Origin: DATBFU01 sp035498405
Lineage (GTDB): Bacteria > Acidobacteriota > Thermoanaerobaculia > UBA5066 > Gp7-AA6
Reading direction: 5' to 3'
NCBI GenBank assembly: GCA_035498405.1
Contig: DATKAE010000034.1
Location: 4,181-68,180 of the forward strand
Length of the DNA stretch: 64,000 nt
A program made the position numbers and the translations under genes. Each line of letters opens with the position of its first letter. Position 1 is the stretch's first letter. This document shows positions 1 through 9,301 of the stretch, in pieces. Below the pieces are notes generated by a model. That model saw nothing but the letters and a program-made list of their open reading frames with translations. It searched no databases and had not been told where the DNA came from.

Positions 1-1
1 C

Positions 2-298
2 CTATCCGGCCTCCCGTGGGCGGCTCTCTTCGGGCTCGAGTTCTCGTTTTTCTTCGTCGTTCTCCCACTCATGCTCTTCGGCCGCACGGTCGGGATGAGT
101 TTGGCGGGGATCGCCGCACGTCCCGGGCGATCGGGCCGTCGGCTCACACCCGGGGAGGCGGGCCGACGCTGGGTCGGCACCGCGATCTCGGCGGCCGCAT
201 TGGGCCTGCCGGTGTTGATGACGGTGCGCGATCGCCTTCGTCCGACGCCGGCCGATCGCCTCTCCGGACGGACTCTCGTCCGCGACACCGAGACTTGA
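2..298 (+). CDS. RDD family membrane protein, C-terminal part
   Basis: Only the last 98 codons are in the window; the frame is open to the left edge. The visible part starts with a hydrophobic segment, then has the GRTVGMSLAGI stretch that matches the conserved GRTxGKxxxGL of RDD proteins, a basic patch, a second hydrophobic segment and a closing PADRLSGRTLV, matching the family's typical D-x-L-x-GT-x-V ending. RDD proteins are small multi-pass membrane proteins, some linked to ion transport, but their role is mostly unknown. Function here is therefore open. nadE follows on the same strand after 65 bases. Confidence 0.75.
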   Translation, partial: LSGLPWAALFGLEFSFFFVVLPLMLFGRTVGMSLAGIAARPGRSGRRLTPGEAGRRWVGTAISAAALGLPVLMTVRDRLRPTPADRLSGRTLVRDTET

Positions 299-350
299 GG
301 GCGGCGGCCCCCGTTGGACTCGAGCGCTGGACGGCGGCCACCCGCGACTC

Positions 351-356
351 TAAACT
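351..356 (+). promoter_or_regulatory. Putative -10 box (TAAACT) before nadE
   Basis: TAAACT lies 7 bases before the TTG start of nadE and no Shine-Dalgarno sequence is present. The spacing would put the transcript start at or next to the start codon, as in leaderless mRNAs. No convincing -35 box is seen. Confidence 0.35.
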
Positions 357-363
357 CTGATTC

Positions 364-2013
364 TTGACTCGCTCACTCAAGATCGCGGTCGCCCAAATCG
401 ACACCACCGTCGGCGACTTCGCGGGAAACGCCGAAAAGATCCTGGCGGCCGGACGGCGGGCCGAGAAGCAAGGCGCGCAGCTCGTCCTCTTCCCGGAGCT
501 CGCGGTGTGCGGCTACCCGCCGCGGGACCTCGTCGAGCGGCGGACGTTCGTCGCGGACGCCGAGAAAGCCGCGCGGAGAATCGCGCGCGGCACGGGCCCC
601 TCCGTCTGGCTCTACGGTTCGTTGGCGCACAACCCCGCGAGGACCGGGCGCACGGTCTTCAACGTGGCCGTGGCGGCTCGTCGTGGACGCCCGGTCGCCT
701 TGTATCGCAAGCGGCTCTTGCCCACCTACGACGTTTTCGACGAGGGGCGCTACTTCGAGCCAGGCACGCGTCCCCTCGTCCTGACGGTCGCCGGCCGTCG
801 CGTCGGCGTGACAATCTGCGAGGACATTTGGAACGACAAGACGTTCTGGAAGCGGCCGCTCTATCCGACCGACCCGGTGTCGGAGCTGCCGCCGCTCTCC
901 CTGGACCTTCACGCCAATCTCTCGGCCTCCCCTTATTCGCTCGGCAAGGAGCGGCTGCGGGAACGCTTCATGGGCCAGATCGCGCGCCGCACCGGCGTGC
1001 CGCTCGTGTCGTGCAACCTGGTGGGCGGCAACGACAGCCTCGTCTTCGACGGCGGCTCGATGGCGCTCGACGTCGGCGGCCGGGTCGTCGCGCGCGGACG
1101 CTCGTTCGAGGAGGACTTCTGGATGATCGAGCTGCCCGGAGGACGGGCCTCGATCGCCGCGCGGGAGTCCGACCCGGCCCGGATCCGGAAGGCCCTGGTC
1201 CTCGCTCTCGCCGACTATGCCGGCAAGTGCGGCTTCCAGAGCGTCGTGCTCGGACTCTCGGGGGGCATCGATTCGGCCGTCACGGCCGCCCTCGCCGTCG
1301 AAGCGCTCGGTCCCGACCGGGTCACCGGTGTCGCCATGCCGGGTCCCTATTCCTCTCCAGGAAGCGTCACCGACGCGCAGGATCTCGCCCGCCGCCTGGG
1401 TATCCGACTTCTCGAAATCCCCATCGGCCCCGTGCTCGAGGCCTACCGGGGCACGCTCTGCCCGGCTCTCGGCGCAATCGAGCGCACCACGACGGAGGAA
1501 AACCTGCAGGCGCGTATTCGCGGCGCGATTCTCATGGCGCTATCCAACCGCCAGGGACATCTCCTGCTCTCGACCGGCAACAAGTCGGAGATCGCCGTGG
1601 GCTACTGCACGCTCTACGGCGACATGGCCGGCGGTTATGCCCTTCTCTCCGACGTGCCCAAGACCCTCGTCTACGCCCTGGCGCAGGAGATCAACCGCGA
1701 CGAGGAGCTCATCCCGCAAGCCACCATCGATAAGGAGCCGAGCGCCGAGCTTGCGCCGAACCAAAAGGACACGGACTCGCTGCCTCCCTACTCGCAGCTC
1801 GATCCGCTGATCGAGGCGATGGTCGACCGATCCCTTCCGTACGACGAGGCCGCGCGCCGGACCGGCGCGCCTGCCTCCGTCGCGCGCCAGATCGCCCACC
1901 GAATCGCCCGCAACGAGTACAAGCGCCGCCAGATGCCCCCCGGGCCCAAGGTCACCGGGAAGGCCTTCGGCGAAGGGCGACGCTACCCGATTGCCCAGAA
2001 GTTCGGGATCTAG
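364..2013 (+). CDS. nadE: Glutamine-dependent NAD+ synthetase
   Basis: Converts nicotinic acid adenine dinucleotide to NAD+ using ATP and glutamine, the last step of NAD biosynthesis, in the cytoplasm. The protein has 549 residues in two domains. The N-terminal nitrilase-type glutaminase (about 1-260) has the Glu-Lys-Cys triad at E45 (FPELAVCGYPP), K116 (YRKRLLPTY) and C152 (TICEDIW). The C-terminal synthetase (about 275-549) carries the PP-loop LGLSGGIDSA at 297-306. Length and domain order fit the bacterial two-domain form. The start is TTG, chosen because KIAVAQID follows at once and a -10-like TAAACT sits 7 bases upstream. A methyltransferase gene begins 3 bases after the stop. Confidence 0.96.
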   Translation: MTRSLKIAVAQIDTTVGDFAGNAEKILAAGRRAEKQGAQLVLFPELAVCGYPPRDLVERRTFVADAEKAARRIARGTGPSVWLYGSLAHNPARTGRTVFNVAVAARRGRPVALYRKRLLPTYDVFDEGRYFEPGTRPLVLTVAGRRVGVTICEDIWNDKTFWKRPLYPTDPVSELPPLSLDLHANLSASPYSLGKERLRERFMGQIARRTGVPLVSCNLVGGNDSLVFDGGSMALDVGGRVVARGRSFEEDFWMIELPGGRASIAARESDPARIRKALVLALADYAGKCGFQSVVLGLSGGIDSAVTAALAVEALGPDRVTGVAMPGPYSSPGSVTDAQDLARRLGIRLLEIPIGPVLEAYRGTLCPALGAIERTTTEENLQARIRGAILMALSNRQGHLLLSTGNKSEIAVGYCTLYGDMAGGYALLSDVPKTLVYALAQEINRDEELIPQATIDKEPSAELAPNQKDTDSLPPYSQLDPLIEAMVDRSLPYDEAARRTGAPASVARQIAHRIARNEYKRRQMPPGPKVTGKAFGEGRRYPIAQKFGI

Positions 2014-2016
2014 ACC

Positions 2017-2709
2017 TTGGGCCTTCCCGAAAAATACGTCTGGAAGGAGATTCCGGCCTCCTCGCACGACGTTCTGCGGCGCCGGATCCGGGCGCTCCCC
2101 GCGGGGCGTCGCCTACTCGACCTGGGTGCCGCGGGCGGCCACCTCGGCCGCGCCGTCCGCGACCACTGCTCCTACCTGGCCGGCGTCGAGCCGGACCCGG
2201 CCGTGCTGCCCGCGGCGAGACAGGGATATGACGACTGGCTGTCGGCAGACGCGCTCTCAGCGGGACCCTGGGCGCAACCCTTCGACGTCGTGGTCTGCGC
2301 CGACATCCTCGAGCACCTGCCCGTGCCCGAGCGGCTGCTCGAGAGGATCTCCGCCTGGCTCGCCCCCGGAGGCATCCTCCTCGTCTCCCTTCCCAACGTG
2401 GCCAACCTCTCCGTCCGCGCGGCCCTGCTCGGCGGGCGCTTCCGCTACGCCGAGCGCGGAATTCTCGATCGAACGCACCTGCGTTTCTTCACGCGCTCGA
2501 CCGGCAGGGAGTTGCTCGAGCAGGCGGGGTTCCGGGTCGCCGCGGCGGAGCCGACCGCCATGCCGTACGAGCTCGCCCTGCCCGCGCTCGCCCGACCGCC
2601 CTGGAGGGGAGCGGTTCGCTCGTTCGCGCGCCGGAGCGCGCAGTTTTTCCCGACTCTCTTCGGATACCAGTTCGTCTACGAGGCCACCAAGGGGCCGGCG
2701 GTTCCTTGA
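2017..2709 (+). CDS. Class I SAM-dependent methyltransferase
   Basis: Predicted to transfer a methyl group from S-adenosylmethionine; substrate unknown. The 230-residue protein has the Rossmann glycine motif LLDLGAAGGHLG near residue 29, an acidic residue ending the second strand (GVEPDP), the DVVVCADILEHLP motif near 90 and a later LAPGGILLVSLPN strand. This is the pattern of the Methyltransf_11/23 type often found with sugar or lipid genes. It starts with TTG 3 bases after nadE and its stop overlaps the TTG start of the following glycosyltransferase by 4 bases (TTGA), so the two are probably cotranslated. That pairing suggests methylation in glycan or polyprenyl metabolism. Confidence 0.85.
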   Translation: MGLPEKYVWKEIPASSHDVLRRRIRALPAGRRLLDLGAAGGHLGRAVRDHCSYLAGVEPDPAVLPAARQGYDDWLSADALSAGPWAQPFDVVVCADILEHLPVPERLLERISAWLAPGGILLVSLPNVANLSVRAALLGGRFRYAERGILDRTHLRFFTRSTGRELLEQAGFRVAAAEPTAMPYELALPALARPPWRGAVRSFARRSAQFFPTLFGYQFVYEATKGPAVP

Positions 2710-3437
2710 GCGGCCAGGCTCACCGGGCGACACTCGTCCTGCCCGCCTACAACGAGCACAACCGAATCGAGGCCTGTCTCCGGGCCGTGTCCGATTGGCG
2801 GCGCAGCCGGCCGGGCGGATGGGACTGGGAGGTCATTCTGGTGGACGACGGCTCCACCGACGGCACGCGCGGCCTCGCCGAGCGCGTCGCCCGGGACGCC
2901 GGGCTCCCCATTCAAGTCCTGCGGCACGAACGAAACCGCGGGAAGGGCGCGGCCATCCGAACGGGTGTGATGGCCGCGTCGGGAGATCCCATCCTGATCT
3001 CCGACGTGGACCTCTCCACACCCCTCTCGGAATGGGTCAAGCTCGCAGAGCGATTGCCGAGGCACCCGGTCGCGATCGGCTCTCGGGCTCTTCAGCGGGA
3101 TCTCGTGCGTCGGAGTCAACCCTTTTACCGACAGCTATTGGGACGGTCCGGCAACGTGTTGGTCCGGATCTTGGCCGTACCCGGAATTCGGGATACCCAG
3201 TGCGGTTTCAAGCTCTTCCGCGGCGACGTCGCTCGGCGCCTCTTCGCGGACGCTCGAATCGACCGCTTCGCCTACGACATGGAGATCCTCTTCCTCGCGC
3301 GCCGGGCAGGGGTTTCGATTGCCGAAGTCCCCGTTCTCTGGTTCAACTCACCCGACTCCCGGGTGTCCGTCGTGCGCGATGCCGTGGTCACGCTGCGGGA
3401 TCTCTTGCGTATCCGGTGGATCCATCGCAAGACGTGA
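2706..3437 (+). CDS. Family 2 glycosyltransferase (dolichyl/polyprenyl-phosphate sugar synthase-like)
   Basis: GT-A fold transferase of 243 residues. It has the opening LVLPAYNEHNRI, the nucleotide-sugar motif LVDDGSTDGT near residue 45, a basic RNRGKGAAIRTG segment and the metal-binding DVDLSTP motif near residue 99. The later RDTQCGFKLF region is typical of the ALG5/dolichyl-phosphate glucosyltransferase branch. It lacks C-terminal membrane helices, so it likely works at the inner face of the membrane. It probably makes a polyprenyl-phosphate sugar for GT-C transferases such as the membrane protein encoded opposite. The TTG start overlaps the stop of the upstream methyltransferase. The gene ends just before a 7-bp-periodic repeat. 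Confidence 0.88.
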   Translation: MSGQAHRATLVLPAYNEHNRIEACLRAVSDWRRSRPGGWDWEVILVDDGSTDGTRGLAERVARDAGLPIQVLRHERNRGKGAAIRTGVMAASGDPILISDVDLSTPLSEWVKLAERLPRHPVAIGSRALQRDLVRRSQPFYRQLLGRSGNVLVRILAVPGIRDTQCGFKLFRGDVARRLFADARIDRFAYDMEILFLARRAGVSIAEVPVLWFNSPDSRVSVVRDAVVTLRDLLRIRWIHRKT

Positions 3438-3441
3438 GGGC

Positions 3442-3601
<160 letters not shown>

Positions 3602-4932
3602 TTCCAATAGTGGCGCCAGACGCAATGCCACGCCGGCCGCCGCCAGGGGGGCCAGCGCCGCCGCGGTCCGGGCGAAGGCCGTGCGGGCCAGCCAGTCGGG
3701 GCCAAAGACGCAGAAGGCCGGCAGGAGCGCGTAGGCCGAGAGCGGAATCGCCGTCAGGGCGAGGAGCCGGTCGCCGGCAGTCGATCGGCGGCCCGACAGC
3801 AGAAGAACTCCGAAGGCGATCAGACCGGGCGCGGCGGGAATGAGCACCTCGGCGAGTATCGTCCGCAGGCCCAGCCCGAGCCGTGACGGAAAGCCGGGCT
3901 CCAGGAGCAGGCCGAATCGGAAATCGCGCAGCGGCAGGCTCCCCCGACCCACGCGGTGCGCGGCCAAGACGGCGACCGCCGGTAGAAGCGCCGCGGCCGC
4001 GGCTCGCCACCGGACACGGCCGGGCCGCCCGCCCGCCGCGACCGCCAGGACGCCCGCGACGGCGGCAACGAAGATCCCTTCGTTCTTGAGGGCCGCCGCG
4101 CCGGCAGCGGCCATGGCCAGGCGGCGCGAACCGCCGGCCTCCTCTTCGAGCGCGTCGACCAGTGCGGTACCAACGAGGAGGACGAAAAAGGAAAGAGGCA
4201 CCTCCGCCATTCCCGTCGTGAAGGCTGCGTAGAGCGGCTCGAAACCCGAGAGCGTCGCGGCAGCCGCCAGCGGGACCGGCGGGGGCGCCCCCCGCCGGCG
4301 CAGCCATCCCGCGACCAGCAGCAGTGTCGCGACCTGCAGGGCCGGGAACAGCAGCGCCATCGCGTGGTCGTCCCAGCGCTCCAGAACGAACGAGATCCCC
4401 GCGTAGAGAAACGGCAGCCCGAGCGGATACTCCGGGTGTGTAAAGGAGAATTCCGGCAAACGCCAGGTCCAGGCGGGCAGAAGGCCCGCCCCGAAGATCG
4501 TTTTCCCCTTCCAGCCCCAGATCGCGAGAAAGTCCGTGGCCCACATCGGCTCCGTCAGCGCGCGCAAGAGGTACAGAAGGATGCCGAGCGAGAGCGGAAC
4601 GAGGAACAGGAGTCGGATGAGACTGGAGCCACCGCTTCCTCGCTCGTGCGCCGGCGCCGGGATGCGAAGCGCCGGGAGACGGAAGAGGACCGCCATCCCG
4701 ATCACCAGTGCGGTCAACACGAAAAGCGCGATGGCGCCGGGTCTCGCGCCGAGCGTCAGGGAGATCGGAACGTAGCCTGCCAGCAGCGCGAGGCCGGCGG
4801 CAAAGCCCCAGGCGAGGCGCTCGAGAGGGTCCGCGCCCGCGCGCCCAAAGAGCGCGCCGGTAGCCACCGTGCCCGCGGCGCCGGCGAGCAGCAGCACCCC
4901 GGCGACAGCGGCAAGGCCTGCCGGAAGGCCCG

Positions 4933-5361
4933 TCACGGCTCGCGCGTGAAGAGCGCGCCGTCGGATACCCGAGCGATCTCCCGCCAACCCTCCGGACGCT
5001 CGGGGCCGTAGACGGCCAGCACCCACCCCGACGGCAGCTCGCGGGGCCGCAGCAGCGCCGGAAGCGGGGCGAACTGGTACGCCGCGAGGTTGCGCGCCGC
5101 CTCGCTCGGCGACGGCATCCAGACGGCAACGCCGGTCGCGGTCGGCGGGACCCGGCGTCGCGCCGACTCCAGGAAGAAGAAATAGCGGCGGTCGAATGCG
5201 GCCGAAGAGCCGTCGAGGCGGCGCAGCGCAGGATCCCGGGCCGCGTCGTGGGAAAGCAACCGGATCCGCCGCGCGAGCTCCCGAGGGCGGTTCGGAGCGG
5301 CGAGGAGAAGAAGGATCAGGAACGCGTCGGCGAGAAGAACCAGTGCCCGACGCGCCCTCAT
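4933..5361 (-). CDS. Small membrane-anchored protein of unknown function
   Basis: 142 residues. One N-terminal hydrophobic segment (about 6-22, LVLLADAFLILLLLAAP) is followed by a soluble, probably periplasmic, domain with no motif I recognise. The ATG overlaps the glyA stop by 4 bases (ATGA) and its own stop overlaps the GTG of the GT-C-like gene, so it is translationally coupled on both sides. A helper or substrate-binding partner of that membrane protein is a fair guess. It is not a recognised family. Confidence 0.6.
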   Translation of the reverse strand: MRARRALVLLADAFLILLLLAAPNRPRELARRIRLLSHDAARDPALRRLDGSSAAFDRRYFFFLESARRRVPPTATGVAVWMPSPSEAARNLAAYQFAPLPALLRPRELPSGWVLAVYGPERPEGWREIARVSDGALFTREP

Positions 5362-6635
5362 GCCACCAGCGGGAACCCTTCGCAGAGCTCTCGGACGCGC
5401 CCGCGAACCTCGGACCGCACCGACTCGTCCTCGGGCGCTTCCAGCACACGCGCAATGGCGTCCGCGATCGATTCCATTTCCAGCACGCCCATGCCGCGCG
5501 TGGTCACTGCGGGTGTGCCGATGCGGATTCCCGAGGCGACCAGGGGAGGCTTCGGGTCAAACGGGATCGTGTTCTTGTTGACGGTCAGCCCGACCGCGTC
5601 CAGAGCCTTCTCCGCCACCTTGCCCGACAGACCGCGCGCCCCGACGTCCATCAGCATCAGGTGGGTGTCGGTGCCGCCCGAGACCAGTCGAAAGCCGCGG
5701 GCCGAGAGGGCCGCCGCCAGCGCCTTCGCGTTCTCGATGACACGCCGCTGATAGTCGCGGAACTCCGGCGTGCCCGCCTCGGCGAGCGCCACCGCCTTGG
5801 CGGCGATCACGTGCTCGAGCGGGCCTCCCTGCACGCCCGGGAAGACATTGCGGTCGATCTCCTTGGCGCGATCGGCGCGGCACAGGATCATGCCTCCTCG
5901 CGGCCCCCGGAGGGTCTTGTGCGTGGTCGTCGTCACGAACGGGGCGTGGGGCACGGGCGAAGCGTGCAGGCCGGCGATGATCAATCCCGCCACGTGGGCG
6001 ACGTCGACCATGAGGGCCGCGCCGACTTCTTCGGCCGCCGCGGCGAAGCGCGCGTAGTCGAGCTCACGCGGGTAGGCAGAGGCCCCCGCAATGATCATCT
6101 TCGGGCGATGCTCGCGCGCGAGGGCGGCGAGCTGGTCGTAGTCGATCCGCTCGTCCTCGCGGCTCACGCCGTAGGCCACGACCCTGTACTCGCGCCCCGA
6201 GAAGGACAGCGGGTGGCCGTGGGTCAAGTGGCCGCCATGGGAAAGATCCATTCCGAGGATCGTGTCGCCCGGCTGGAGGGCCGTCAGGTAGACGGCCATG
6301 TTGGCCTGGGAGCCCGAGTGCGGCTGAACGTTGGCGTGCTCGGCGCCGAACAGCGATTTCGCTCGATCGATCGCCAGCCGCTCCACTTCGTCGACGAACT
6401 CGCAGCCGCCGTAGTAGCGCTTACCGGGATACCCTTCCGCGTACTTGTTCGTCAGCACCGAGCCCTGCGCCTGCCGGACGGCGCGGGAGACCCAGTTCTC
6501 CGAGGCGATCAGCTCGAGGTTCTGGTTCTGGCGGCGTTCCTCCTCCCGGATCCAGTGCGCCACCTCCGGATCCACGGCGGCGATGTCACGGTCCAGAAAT
6601 GCCAGAGGAGGCGGGAGGGTCTCGGTCTTGCTCAT
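5358..6635 (-). CDS. glyA: Serine hydroxymethyltransferase
   Basis: PLP enzyme that interconverts serine and glycine, charging tetrahydrofolate to 5,10-methylene-THF. The 425-residue protein is of normal length. It shows NLELIASENWVS near residue 40, NKYAEGYPGKRYYGG, HGGHLTHG, DVAHVAGL and the PLP-lysine motif TTTTHKTLRGPRGG with the lysine at K240. It sits in an accD-folC-dgt-glyA series; folC makes the polyglutamylated folate it uses. There is no Shine-Dalgarno before the ATG; TAGACT lies 9 bases upstream, so it may also have its own leaderless promoter. Confidence 0.98.
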   Translation of the reverse strand: MSKTETLPPPLAFLDRDIAAVDPEVAHWIREEERRQNQNLELIASENWVSRAVRQAQGSVLTNKYAEGYPGKRYYGGCEFVDEVERLAIDRAKSLFGAEHANVQPHSGSQANMAVYLTALQPGDTILGMDLSHGGHLTHGHPLSFSGREYRVVAYGVSREDERIDYDQLAALAREHRPKMIIAGASAYPRELDYARFAAAAEEVGAALMVDVAHVAGLIIAGLHASPVPHAPFVTTTTHKTLRGPRGGMILCRADRAKEIDRNVFPGVQGGPLEHVIAAKAVALAEAGTPEFRDYQRRVIENAKALAAALSARGFRLVSGGTDTHLMLMDVGARGLSGKVAEKALDAVGLTVNKNTIPFDPKPPLVASGIRIGTPAVTTRGMGVLEMESIADAIARVLEAPEDESVRSEVRGRVRELCEGFPLVA

Positions 6636-6644
6636 GGTGGGGAG

Positions 6645-6650
6645 AGTCTA
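6645..6650 (-). promoter_or_regulatory. Putative -10 box (TAGACT) before glyA
   Basis: On the minus strand GACGGTAGACTC ends 9 bases before the glyA ATG. The same ACGGTAGACTC with the same 9-base spacing occurs before the uvrD-like gene at 27.8 kb, which supports it as a real leaderless-type promoter element. Confidence 0.45.
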
Positions 6651-6662
6651 CCGTCTCTGGAA

Positions 6663-7937
6663 TCATCCGATGACGATTTCCCGGTACTCCTTGTCACAAT
6701 AGCTGTCGGTCATCCCCGCGATATGGTCCGCGATGGCCCGGTAGAACTCCGGACGGGGACGGTACCGCGCGGCGAACTCCTCCTCCAACTCCCGGAGCGG
6801 CACTTCGCGGAGGTAGCGAATGCCGAGCGCCTCCGAGATCCCCGTCAGAACGTCGTCCGGTAGGAGACGAGGGTTGTCCCGATACGCGGAGTAGAGCGCC
6901 GCGATCACGAGCCGGGCATGGCCGTCGTGCCTCGAGATCGGGAAGGAGTGAATGATGTGGCGGTACACGAAGTCCTTCAGCTCCCGGTACCAGCGCTTTC
7001 CCGTCTCCGAGAAGCCGACCAGATCGCCCGGCAGGCTCGGCCGGCGCGCGTAGAACTCGTCCGAGGTTCTCACGCGGCTGCCCTCGGCCCATCGCTCGAC
7101 GCGTGCGCGGGAAGCCTCGATCAAGTCCGACGTGAGGGCCGCGATCATCCCCCGAATCAACGAGGCGCGCCGCGAGGCGCGGTCGCGTCCGGACGGACGC
7201 GAGCCGCGCACGAAGCGCGAAATCTCGAGACTCTCGATCGCCTCTCCTTCGGCAAGCGGAAGGCCATCCTCCAGATCGTGCGTCTGCTGGGCGATCTCGT
7301 CGGACCAGTTCACCAGTTGCGCCTCGAGAGAGCCGCCAGACTCGAGGGCCAGGCCTTCGCGGTCGTCCAGCGGGAACGGAAAGGAAGCGGTCCAGCTCGT
7401 GTGCTTCAGGATTCCCTCGCGGGTGTCGTCGGTCAGGTTCAGCCCCGGCTCGTCGTAACGCTTCTCGAGTCGGTCCACGACCCGAACGGACTGGAAGTTG
7501 TGCTTGAAGCCGCCTGCCGCCGGGTGGCTCTCGCGCAGCAGCCGATCGAGAACGCTCTCCCCGGAGTGGCCGAAGGGGGTGTGGCCGAGATCGTGCCCCA
7601 GCGCAATCGCCTCGGTGAGATCCTCGTTCAGGCCGAGCGCGCGCGCCGCGCTGCGCGCGATCTGCGACACCTCGATGGTGTGGGTCAAGCGGGTCCGGAA
7701 GTGGTCGCCTTCGTACGGGATGAAGACCTGCGTCTTGTGCTTGAGCCGCCGGAAGGCCCGGGAGTGGATGATTCGGTCTCGATCGCGCACGTAGGCGGTC
7801 CGGATGTCTCCCTCCGCCGCGTCCACCGGCCCGCGTCGCCGGCGGGCCCGTCCGCTCTTGGAGGCGAAAAGAGCCAGCCGTTCCTCTTCGAGCCTCTCGA
7901 AGAGCTCGCGGGTGAGAGGGGACGAAACGGTCGTCAT
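6663..7937 (-). CDS. dgt: dGTPase-like HD-domain nucleotidohydrolase
   Basis: Predicted to hydrolyse deoxynucleoside triphosphates (dGTP in the best-known members) to the nucleoside and triphosphate, or to be a deoxyguanosinetriphosphate triphosphohydrolase-like regulator of dNTP pools. The 424-residue protein has IIHSRAFRRLKHKTQVF near residue 55, then the HD metal-site series RTRLTHTIEVSQIAR, ALGHDLGHTPFGHSGE, and FKHNFQSVRVVDRLE. The ATG at 7937 is chosen because it overlaps the folC stop by 4 bases (ATGA) and fits the family N-terminus; a much longer upstream frame is not coding. glyA starts 27 bases downstream. Confidence 0.93.
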   Translation of the reverse strand: MTTVSSPLTRELFERLEEERLALFASKSGRARRRRGPVDAAEGDIRTAYVRDRDRIIHSRAFRRLKHKTQVFIPYEGDHFRTRLTHTIEVSQIARSAARALGLNEDLTEAIALGHDLGHTPFGHSGESVLDRLLRESHPAAGGFKHNFQSVRVVDRLEKRYDEPGLNLTDDTREGILKHTSWTASFPFPLDDREGLALESGGSLEAQLVNWSDEIAQQTHDLEDGLPLAEGEAIESLEISRFVRGSRPSGRDRASRRASLIRGMIAALTSDLIEASRARVERWAEGSRVRTSDEFYARRPSLPGDLVGFSETGKRWYRELKDFVYRHIIHSFPISRHDGHARLVIAALYSAYRDNPRLLPDDVLTGISEALGIRYLREVPLRELEEEFAARYRPRPEFYRAIADHIAGMTDSYCDKEYREIVIG

Positions 7938-9265
7938 GCGGTGCCGCGTTCCTTGGCGAGCAGCCAGGCTCGCGCCTCGCCGACGAGATAGAGCGAGCCG
8001 GCGACGATTATAGGGTCGGATCCCGGAAGAGCGAGGGCCCGTTCGAGGGCGGCGGCCGCGCCTGCCGAGGAGGTCGCCCCCGGGGCGAACGCCGCCACGC
8101 GGCGCACGAGCTCCTCGCCCCCGGCCGCCCGAGGCGATGCCGCCGACGCCAAGTGAACGCTCGCGGCCACGGGGAACAGACGCGCCGCGATCGACTCGAT
8201 GTCCTTGTCCGCCATGGCCCCGAAGACGAGGTGACATCGGCCGCCGAGCCCGGACGCCGTCAGAAACCGCGCCAGCGCCTGCGCCCCATCCGGATTGTGG
8301 CAGCCATCGAGCAGCACGAGTCGGCCGCCTGCCCCTCGCCCCTCGAGCCGACCCGGCCATCGCACGCGCGCCAGCCCCTCGGCCGCGTCAGACGCCCTGC
8401 CGAGTCGCGGCTCGTCCTCCGCCAGTAGCTCGGCCGAGCGCACGGCGAGCGCCGCGTTCCAGGCCTGGTGTGCTCCGGCCAGAGGCGTCCAGAGAGCCGC
8501 CGCCCGCAACGGTGTGGTCAGGCGAAATCGGGTTCCGTCGAGCGAGATCTCCTCGACCTCCACACGGAGTTCCTCGGCCGCGTCGTGCCAGACGGCCCCG
8601 GCGGCGAGCGCGGCTCCCGCCAGTGTCGCGCGCGCCTCGACGTCCTCCGCGCGACAGAGCGCCGGGCGCCGCGCCCGGAAGATCCCGGCCTTTTCGCTCG
8701 CGATCCGCTGCACGGTGGGTCCCAACTCCGCGGTGTGATCGAGGCCGATCGAGGTCACGACCGCGAGGCGAGCGGGAGCGATGTTGGTGGCGTCGAATCG
8801 ACCGCCGAGCCCGACCTCCAGAATCGCGAGATCGAGCCTCCGCTCGGCGAAGGCCACGAAGGCGGCTGCGGTCAGGGCCTCGAAGTAGGTCAGGGGGAGT
8901 TCCGGCGGTTCGTCGGCGGCGGAGAAGACCGCCGCCAGCGCGGAGTCGAGATCCTGAGGCGCGATGTCGGCTTCATCGACTCGGATGCGCTCCGTGACGT
9001 CGATCAAGTGGGGGGAGGTATACAGGCCCACCCTGACGCCCGCCGCGGCCGCCAGCGCCGAGAGAGTCGCCGCCGTCGAACCCTTTCCGTTGGTGCCCCC
9101 GACGAGCACGGACGGGATGCGGCGCTCGGGGCGGCCGAGCCGCTCGCAGACGGCATCGATCGCCTCGAGGCCGAGCCTCATCCCGCGAACCTCCAGGGAT
9201 TCGAGGCGGCGGAGCGCCGGGAGAGCGGCGGAGGAAGCGGCGGGCGAAGAGGTTTGAATCGGCAA
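7934..9265 (-). CDS. folC: Bifunctional dihydrofolate/folylpolyglutamate synthase
   Basis: Mur-ligase-like enzyme that adds glutamate to dihydropteroate and to reduced folates. The 443-residue protein has the P-loop VGGTNGKGSTAATL near residue 56, the YTSPHL motif, DIAPQD, and the VTSIGLDHTAELG motif of the central domain. The C-terminal domain contains LDGCHNPDGAQAL. The start is TTG at 9265, 36 bases after the accD stop; the accD-folC pairing is common in bacteria. Its stop overlaps the dgt start. Confidence 0.96.
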   Translation of the reverse strand: MPIQTSSPAASSAALPALRRLESLEVRGMRLGLEAIDAVCERLGRPERRIPSVLVGGTNGKGSTAATLSALAAAAGVRVGLYTSPHLIDVTERIRVDEADIAPQDLDSALAAVFSAADEPPELPLTYFEALTAAAFVAFAERRLDLAILEVGLGGRFDATNIAPARLAVVTSIGLDHTAELGPTVQRIASEKAGIFRARRPALCRAEDVEARATLAGAALAAGAVWHDAAEELRVEVEEISLDGTRFRLTTPLRAAALWTPLAGAHQAWNAALAVRSAELLAEDEPRLGRASDAAEGLARVRWPGRLEGRGAGGRLVLLDGCHNPDGAQALARFLTASGLGGRCHLVFGAMADKDIESIAARLFPVAASVHLASAASPRAAGGEELVRRVAAFAPGATSSAGAAAALERALALPGSDPIIVAGSLYLVGEARAWLLAKERGTA

Positions 9266-9301
9266 GCTTCGCTTGGAGAAAAAAAGCGAGCCGCTGGAGA
9301 C